From positions 1 through 64,000 of the forward strand of contig CBFHHA010000001.1 in NCBI GenBank assembly GCA_965655625.1: a stretch of DNA of 64,000 nucleotides, read 5' to 3'. A program made the translations under genes and the position numbers. The notes under the pieces were generated by a model. That model saw only the letters and a list, made by a program, of their open reading frames with translations, was not told the origin of the DNA and did not search any database. The stretch's first letter is position 1. Every line of letters begins with the position of its first letter. Shown one piece after another: positions 59,180 through 64,000 of the stretch. This stretch comes from CAJJDF01 sp965655625 (GTDB taxonomy: Bacteria; Bacteroidota; Bacteroidia; Flavobacteriales_D; CAJJDF01).

Positions 59180-59470
59180 ATTTGTTAAAAACAACAACTT
59201 CAAGCTGTTAATTGTCTGTTTATCAATTGTTTAAATAAATATTGTCTCGTCCGCACAATCGTCTCGTCTAATAAAAGAACTCAGTTTTTTTGATGTCTTG
59301 TATGTGTGCAAGCTTAAAACTCTTTTAAATCGTCTAAAAACAGTATTTCCTGTGTTCTGCCTTTGAACTCTGCCTCTATGTTGTATGTTTTTCAGTTTGC
59401 CTACAAAAATAATGGTGCTTTTTAAAAACTTAATCGTAAATTAGTCACAACTAACAAAAACACAAAACTT
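59180..59470. other. Non-coding stretch between the parS cluster and the DUF2147 gene
   Basis: AT-rich, no convincing reading frame. I looked for DnaA boxes (TTATCCACA and one-mismatch forms) and found none that stand out, so this is not an obvious oriC. Confidence 0.5.
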
Positions 59471-59941
59471 ATGAAACAACTTATTGCAATTACAACTATT
59501 TTATTTTTAACCTTAACTCTATCCAGTTTTAACAAAATTTTTGTCGCTGACGAAGGTGATGCTATAATCGGACTGTGGGAACCGAGTAGCGGAAAAGCAA
59601 GAGTGAAAATTAGTAAGATTGGAAATAAATATTTTGGAAAGATTGTTTGGCTAAGAGAGCCAATTGATTCCAAAACCAATAAACCAAAGACCGACAAAAA
59701 CAATCCTGATGAATCTTTGAGAAGTGTTCCGTTAAGAGGATTCAGAATGCTAAAAGATTTTGTTTATTCTGGTGAAAATGAATGGACAGGAGGCACTATT
59801 TACGATCCTGAAAGCGGAAGTACTTACAGTTCTACTATTAACAAAGATGGAGATGTGCTTAATATTAGAGGGTATGTTGGGATAAAAGCATTGGGAAGAA
59901 CAGATACTTGGAAAAGAATTAAACTGAAGAAAAAGAAATAA
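59471..59941 (+). CDS. DUF2147 exported protein
   Basis: 156 residues with a signal peptide (to about residue 20, LTLSSFNKIF). The mature domain reads GLWEPSSGKARVKISKIGNKYFGKIVWLREP, RGFRMLKDFVYSGENEWTGGTIYDPESGSTYSSTINKDGDVLNIRGYVGIKALGRTDTWKRI, the full DUF2147 beta-barrel pattern. No activity is known; members are often periplasmic. It begins the pair with the DUF6268 gene (5-base gap). C-terminus Lys-rich. Confidence 0.9.
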   Translation: MKQLIAITTILFLTLTLSSFNKIFVADEGDAIIGLWEPSSGKARVKISKIGNKYFGKIVWLREPIDSKTNKPKTDKNNPDESLRSVPLRGFRMLKDFVYSGENEWTGGTIYDPESGSTYSSTINKDGDVLNIRGYVGIKALGRTDTWKRIKLKKKK

Positions 59942-59946
59942 TTCCT

Positions 59947-61059
59947 ATGAACTACTTTACCTATAAAACTATTATCGTTGGTTTCTTTCTGCTTCCTGTA
60001 ATTGGATTTGGACAAACCGATACCACCTACCTAGAAGAGGAAGAAGATTACAGCATGTATGATGATGTGGAGGATGTCGGAAACATTGTAACGTATTGCA
60101 GTCCTAAAATCTTTGATTTGAGCCCAAACAGGTTTGTTTCATTGGGTTACGACCTGAACAGCGGAGGTGATTTCACAAGCTCTGCTGAAGGAAGGTTTGC
60201 TCCCGATTCTGCTGTATCCGGCAGCCAAACGTCTGGTTTGGTCTACCACGGATTGAGATTAAATGCAAACATTCCGGTGATATCGCTTTCAAAGTTTGTT
60301 TGGCAGCTCGGAGGAGGGATTAATCAATCTAGAATTAATATTAACGATCAGGTTGGTACAAATCCTAGTCACAATTTATTGTCTGACGCCATTTCGAAAA
60401 ACCTCACGAGTATTAATTTGAATACCACTTTATTCAAACCGTTGAATGAAAATAGTTTCTTGATTCTACAATTGCTTGCGGAGATGAACGGAAACTATGA
60501 TTTCAAGTCTAACAAAACAACGCCTAATTTAAGAAACAATAAATATTCGGGTACCTTGATTTGGGGGAAGAGACCACACGACAGGCTGCAATGGGGACTT
60601 GGGCTTTCTAGAACTTACCGTGCTGGCGAGCTTAATTATATTCCAGTTGTAATGTACAACTATACCTCAGAAAACAGAAAATGGGGTACGGAAATTTTAT
60701 TCCCAGCAAAAGCTCATTACCGAAGAAAATTTAATCCACGTAATATATTGCTGGCGGGGTACGAACTAGAAGGAACATCATATCGCTTATATGACACACA
60801 ATTAAACACTCAAGGACTAGAATTGAGAAGAAGTGAGATTCGCGCGCGACTCGACTACCAAAGGCAGCTTGTTGGCTTTCTCTGGGTAGGAATTCAGGCC
60901 GGAGTTATTGTGAACTACAATTTCAATGTAGATGAATTAGCTTCTCGAGATAATCAAGATTTTTACAGAGGATTTTTCGGAGACCAGCCATTTGTTTTCA
61001 GTAACTCAATGAGTCCAATGCCTTATATCAATCTTACACTAAACTTAGTAAGTTTGTAA
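59947..61059 (+). CDS. DUF6268 outer-membrane beta-barrel-like protein
   Basis: 370 residues with a signal peptide ending IGFGQ. An acidic stretch (YLEEEEDYSMYDDVEDVG) is followed by alternating amphipathic strands ending in aromatic residues (for example LVYHGLRLNANIPVISLSKFVWQLGGGINQ; GYELEGTSYRLYDTQ), ending YINLTLNLVSL. This is the pattern of DUF6268 family proteins, predicted outer-membrane barrels of unknown function. Its close link to the DUF2147 gene suggests a shared envelope role. Confidence 0.8.
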   Translation: MNYFTYKTIIVGFFLLPVIGFGQTDTTYLEEEEDYSMYDDVEDVGNIVTYCSPKIFDLSPNRFVSLGYDLNSGGDFTSSAEGRFAPDSAVSGSQTSGLVYHGLRLNANIPVISLSKFVWQLGGGINQSRININDQVGTNPSHNLLSDAISKNLTSINLNTTLFKPLNENSFLILQLLAEMNGNYDFKSNKTTPNLRNNKYSGTLIWGKRPHDRLQWGLGLSRTYRAGELNYIPVVMYNYTSENRKWGTEILFPAKAHYRRKFNPRNILLAGYELEGTSYRLYDTQLNTQGLELRRSEIRARLDYQRQLVGFLWVGIQAGVIVNYNFNVDELASRDNQDFYRGFFGDQPFVFSNSMSPMPYINLTLNLVSL

Positions 61060-61078
61060 CGGTTATTTTTTTTAAAAT

Positions 61079-61115
61079 AAAAAAGGCGTAATGAAATTCA
61101 TTACGCCTTTTTTTG
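61079..61115 (+). terminator. Strong intrinsic terminator after the DUF6268 gene
   Basis: AAAAAAGGCGTAATGAA pairs with TTCATTACGCCTTTTTTT around a tiny loop, with a T-run completing it. It starts 20 bases after the stop codon and is nearly symmetric, so it could end transcripts from both sides. Confidence 0.92.
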
Positions 61116-61162
61116 TGACCTCGACAAGACAGGGTTCAAACTTTTTGGAGGATGTCAGCAAT

Positions 61163-61867
61163 CTACTTTAAAACTGTTTTTAACACCCCAAATATCTTAA
61201 CCATCGCCAATGTGTCCAACTCACTATACGCCAACAAATCCTTCCTAACTTGTTCTATATCGCCCTCAAAATTGCCTTGAAGCATTTGAGCGAATGTATT
61301 ACTCGCCGTACCTCCCTTTTGTATATTTAAGTTCTTGTAAGACAATGAAGGCGCTAAAGCCGGAAGGACTTTTTTGATTAAATAAGAACCTTGCATCTCC
61401 GGAGTATAGTATGCGTGGATTTTCTCCATTCGTTTCAGCTAAACATTCTTTTTGTTCTAATCTGCTATCTTCATGTTCAATGTGAAGTGAATATTGAAAT
61501 ACCAACTGCTGATATGGGCGACTACCATTGAAGATAGGAACAGCTGAAGTAAAGGTTTCAAAATCCAAATGATAGATAGGATAGGTTAGGTCTCCAACGA
61601 ACTTCTCAATAGCATCTTTGTCTGTAGATGTTTCATTTCTGATTTCACTATTAACCTGCATCCATTGCTTATCATTCAGTGGAAACTCATCCGGGACATC
61701 TTTTAAGTGAAGAACATTGTTCTCGTACAACTCAAACTTCTTTTCTGCATTTAAACGTGCAATATTGAAAACCGAATACTCCGGTACATGTTTCCAATAA
61801 TGACCAGCGAAATCAAACTGATAAGGAGATGAACAATGAGGCCCAATCTCTTTGCCGCATGGTTATT
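61163..61867 (-). pseudogene. Remnant of a DUF2779 family gene, N-terminally truncated with an internal deletion and frameshift
   Basis: On the minus strand, frame A (about 61865 to 61430) reads GKEIGPHCSSPYQFDFAGHYWKHVPEYSVFNIARL and then YHLDFETFTSAVPIFNGSRPYQQLVFQYSLHIEHED, which are recognisable DUF2779 blocks. It has no start and a TAA just upstream. The rest shifts to frame B (61429 to 61163): IHAYYTPEMQGSYLIKKVLPALAPSLSYKNLNIQKGGTASNTFAQML and LLAYSELDTLAMVKIFGVLK, the normal DUF2779 C-terminus. About 70 residues normally between these blocks are absent at 61425-61435. The gene is dead. DUF2779 is linked to nuclease-like proteins of unknown role. Confidence 0.8.
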
Positions 61868-61939
61868 ATAATGTAGGAAATTATTTGTGTGTATGGGACT
61901 TTTCAACTTTGTTAATCCTATCCTATTTATGTATTCAAT

Positions 61940-62461
61940 TCATTCAGCTTTTGCTTTGAAGATTTTAGCATCGTTATAAAACAAAAAATCTTCGATCGAG
62001 TAAATTTTATCTGCGACATTTATCCAATAGTTATTATGATTCAATTGATAAAAAATATTGTCCTCTGCATAAGAAGCTATTTTTTTAAAAATGTGTCTGA
62101 ATACTTGTCTTGGCAAATTTAAAGAAATAACGTCACCTCCAAAATAGCTTTTCAATCTTGTTCCATTAACCAATAAGATATCATATTCAGATAAAGTAAG
62201 ACTATTTTCTGCTAGCCAAATAAGGATATCATTTATTGTTTGATATGAAGTTGATGGAGGAATTCCCTTTTTGGATTCTATATAATCCGAAGAATAATTA
62301 CCGTCCGAATCCAAAGTAAGAAATAAATAAATAGTAGATATCTTTGTGTCTTTTATCACATTAAAAATTTCAAAATATTCCCAAAAGTATATAGAATAGT
62401 CTGCTTTGGATTGCCAATATGATGGGGTAAAAGTAACTCGCATTGAACCAAGAATTTTCAT
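61940..62461 (-). CDS. Hypothetical protein, 173 residues
   Basis: No signal peptide, no clear membrane segment. It starts MKILGSMRVTFTPSYWQSKADYSIYF and has mixed alpha/beta composition with many aromatic residues (YQTINDILIWLAEN; FYQLNHNNYWINVADKIYSIEDFLFYND). I recognise no family. It lies in the AT-rich accessory stretch beside the DUF2779 remnant. A normal start codon and length support it being real. Confidence 0.6.
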   Translation of the reverse strand: MKILGSMRVTFTPSYWQSKADYSIYFWEYFEIFNVIKDTKISTIYLFLTLDSDGNYSSDYIESKKGIPPSTSYQTINDILIWLAENSLTLSEYDILLVNGTRLKSYFGGDVISLNLPRQVFRHIFKKIASYAEDNIFYQLNHNNYWINVADKIYSIEDFLFYNDAKIFKAKAE

Positions 62462-62652
62462 TCAGTTAAACGATAAATGTATTTTAGTATTGCATTTATA
62501 GTTTTTACTTAATTAGCAAAATAGAAACAAAAGGAATTAATTCCTCAAAAAAGTAAAGATTCTTTTGAAATTTTATAATAATAAATAACTGTTACACGAA
62601 AATAAAAAAATAAAAAAATAAAATATTTCAAAGTTTTTCTGGTTATGGACTT

Positions 62653-63198
62653 ATGTTAAGAACGTTTTTATTTATATTAATCTACGGTTTTAGCCTTGTT
62701 TATGCTCAAGACATTACTATCAAATCGGATCAATTAGACCGATTAATCTGGAACAAGATCAACGATCGACTTGCTTCAATGAATAAAAAACCGATCGGAT
62801 CCTTCGAAGACAGTCTGCTCAGAGATTATGGTAGTCGATGGGCAGAGCATCTAATGCCCTGGGATGCTCCATTCGAACACAGTGATAGTCTCTCTTGGTG
62901 GACTAATGGATCTGAGTGTATCTATAAAAAACGCCTAATTACAACGGGCGATAACGAACTTATCGACGCGATTGAGGGTGGAAACCTAGACCTAATTGCT
63001 GATGAGGCCTTTCAAGCCTGGGTTGAATCACCAAGTCACAACTATCAGATCTCAAAGGACGCCTACTGGGCTTCGACTGTATCTACTATGATTGTTTATA
63101 ACAAGAGTAAAGGAGAATTTAGATTAACTGCTGTTTGGCTCTCTATGTACAATCCTCATGCCTTCATATGCGGCTCAAGATATTCTTGGATATTCTGA
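62653..63198 (+). CDS. Exported CAP/SCP-like domain protein
   Basis: 181 residues with a signal peptide ending FSLVYAQ. The mature part resembles the CAP superfamily: an N-terminal helix (LIWNKINDRLASMNKKPIGSFEDSLLRDYGSRWAEHL), the FEHSDSLSWWTNGSECIY region (H and E of the CAP cavity), and AFQAWVESPSHNYQISKDAYWASTVSTMIVYN, matching the W-x-SPxH-x-N motif and the following strand. CAP proteins vary widely in role. It may be an effector or surface protein; here nothing decides. The next genes are also small exported proteins. Confidence 0.65.
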   Translation: MLRTFLFILIYGFSLVYAQDITIKSDQLDRLIWNKINDRLASMNKKPIGSFEDSLLRDYGSRWAEHLMPWDAPFEHSDSLSWWTNGSECIYKKRLITTGDNELIDAIEGGNLDLIADEAFQAWVESPSHNYQISKDAYWASTVSTMIVYNKSKGEFRLTAVWLSMYNPHAFICGSRYSWIF

Positions 63199-63257
63199 TA
63201 ATGACATGTTTAAAAGAAATATTTTTTTTATATTTAAACTACCTAAATCTTCAATCT

Positions 63258-63545
63258 ATGAAACTTGTTAAGGTTTTTGTTCTCGCATTAGTGTTAATAT
63301 CTTATTCATGTGATAATCAAAGAGACACCAAGATAAATGATTACAAGTGTGATCGACCCTCAGAAATTCCAGAGTATTTTAAAAATGGCAAACCTGTTGA
63401 ATGGGATTGTCTTTGGAATGATTATTACAAAGACGGTAAAGTTCAAGTTATTTTTGATGAAGAGGGCGACCTCATTGGGTTAGCAAGAAAAGTGACAGGA
63501 GATTGGACTCCTCCAAATGAAGGAACGAAAGTTGAAATTAATTGA
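63258..63545 (+). CDS. Small lipoprotein, 95 residues
   Basis: From ATG 63258: KLVKVFVLALVLISYSC is a lipoprotein signal (lipobox ISYSC, cysteine at about 18). The mature part, about 78 residues, is charged (DNQRDTKINDYKCDRPSEIPEYFKNGKPVEWDCLWNDYYKDGKVQVIFDEEGDLIG) with two further cysteines that may pair. No known family seen. An upstream in-frame start inside the CAP gene is rejected. Confidence 0.6.
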   Translation: MKLVKVFVLALVLISYSCDNQRDTKINDYKCDRPSEIPEYFKNGKPVEWDCLWNDYYKDGKVQVIFDEEGDLIGLARKVTGDWTPPNEGTKVEIN

Positions 63546-63584
63546 TAAAAGTAGCTTCTGAGCTCTATTCCTAATTTCCGTGAA

Positions 63585-63812
63585 ATGCCAAATAGAAAAA
63601 TCACCCCAGATAAATTCGAATTTAATAATATTCCAAGAAAAATAATTCTCGCCTGCCCATCCTGTGCTTTTATTCCCGGGAATAGCAATCTTTTCTTATC
63701 GCTGCCTGTATCAAATTATAATATGGGACATAAAAAACTGATGATTATAAAATGCCCTATGGGCTTCTGTGATTATGAAGGAAACGTATTAGACTGGCTA
63801 CAATTTAATTAA
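63585..63812 (+). CDS. Small protein with CPSC and CPMGFC motifs, possible zinc ribbon
   Basis: 75 residues, no signal peptide. Cysteines are arranged as CPSC (about 24-27) and, 30 residues later, CPMGFC (about 57-62), with HKK between; this could bind a zinc ion. The rest is unremarkable. It lies 39 bases after the lipoprotein gene. No family recognised; it could be chance. Confidence 0.4.
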   Translation: MPNRKITPDKFEFNNIPRKIILACPSCAFIPGNSNLFLSLPVSNYNMGHKKLMIIKCPMGFCDYEGNVLDWLQFN

Positions 63813-63901
63813 GGCAATAAAAAATCATGCGAAATGCCTATTGATTTATTTAATCACATTAATTTCAACGAATTCAACCAATAATATCCGAGAAGAAAAA
63901 A

Positions 63902-64000
63902 ATGAAAAAATATTTGATTCCATGCGTTTTGTTTTTAGCTCAATTCAGCTGCACCTCTTTTGTTGGTCAAAATAGTGAGATCAACAATATGAAAATAGAT
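63902..64000 (+). CDS. Start of a lipoprotein gene, cut by window end
   Basis: The frame begins MKKYLIPCVLFLAQFSCTSFVGQN, a lipoprotein-like signal (FSC). Only 33 codons lie in the window. It continues the run of small exported proteins at the right end. Confidence 0.5.
   Translation, partial: MKKYLIPCVLFLAQFSCTSFVGQNSEINNMKID

Noticed and set aside
59180..59470. Possible oriC next to mnmG
   Set aside because: No DnaA boxes found; only the parS cluster is convincing.
61116..61142. tRNA-like 3' end (GTGACCTCGACAAGACAGGGTTCAAAC)
   Set aside because: The T-loop sequence is present in part, but the flanking bases do not form a T-stem or acceptor stem on either strand.
62586..62640. Short A/T repeat (ataaaaaaat) before the CAP-like gene as a regulatory array
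   Set aside because: Low-complexity AT-rich DNA only; no regular spacing or palindrome.
1..64000. CRISPR array, prophage, rRNA or tRNA gene
   Set aside because: No regularly spaced direct repeats, no phage structural genes, and no tRNA or rRNA signature seen on either strand.

Overview
The window looks like part of a chromosome from a low-G+C member of the Bacteroidota, most like Flavobacteriales. The evidence is three secreted proteins with type IX secretion (T9SS) C-terminal sorting domains, Bacteroidetes-type promoters (TTG spaced from TAnnTTTG), few Shine-Dalgarno sites, a long-form IspG, an IPExxxVDY-family protein beside pyk, and a CrtZ-CrtD-CruF-CrtYcd carotenoid operon. A run of 100 N at 36251-36350 shows it comes from a scaffolded draft assembly. 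Genus cannot be decided from the sequence alone.

Layout. 1-1.4 kb: 3' end of acs, then convergent lipoprotein MsrA. 1.5-7.6 kb: MarR regulator, RND adaptor, RND pump and TolC-like channel, with a palindromic operator over the promoter. 7.7-13.1 kb: a T9SS-secreted protein with a strong terminator, then crcB, mpl and an M28 peptidase. 13.2-17.6 kb: a histidine kinase and an SRPBCC protein, divergent from an acyl-CoA carboxylase beta subunit, a YdeI-like protein and a DUF3817 protein. 17.6-24.4 kb (minus): yifB, a small membrane gene broken by an in-frame TGA, a secreted endonuclease I, pyk, an IPExxxVDY protein and typA. 24.4-28.4 kb: a T9SS type-B protein and ispG. 28.4-30.7 kb: a REP-associated tyrosine transposase (RAYT) with its palindromic REP sequences and the tail of a decayed second copy, next to a sigma-54 response regulator. 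30.8-34.6 kb: a two-domain FGE-like protein with a 3' frameshift, an ECF sigma / anti-sigma / Spy-like triad and a DUF1573 protein. 34.7-39.1 kb (minus): a C-terminal processing protease (containing the assembly gap), a MORN-repeat protein, a Nif3-like protein and dut. 39.4-42.6 kb: the carotenoid operon. 42.6-52.8 kb: a flippase, a crotonase, a PhoR-like kinase, rnhB, a glycosyltransferase, ald, tsaE and mfd. 53-59.1 kb: DUF4175 protein, RsbW-like ATPase, ybeY and mnmG. 59.08-59.18 kb: a parS cluster. 59.5-61.1 kb: DUF2147 and DUF6268 proteins. 61.1-64 kb: an AT-rich accessory stretch with a broken DUF2779 gene, a CAP-like secreted protein and several small lipoprotein-like or unknown genes.

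How the genes work together. ispG supplies isoprenoid precursors, and the carotenoid operon has the activities expected for a monocyclic, hydroxylated, 3',4'-desaturated xanthophyll of the saproxanthin/myxol type. The phytoene synthase and the main phytoene desaturase are not in the window. The three T9SS cargo proteins imply a type IX secretion system elsewhere in the genome. mnmG followed by parS-like sites suggests an origin-proximal chromosomal position.

The most interesting items are the RAYT/REP locus with its decayed duplicate, the perfect parS inside a 30-nt palindrome that probably also ends mnmG transcription, the predicted saproxanthin/myxol operon, the ECF sigma triad, and the eroding accessory stretch at the right end. 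I did not find a CRISPR array, a prophage, an rRNA or tRNA gene, or a clearly new multi-gene system.
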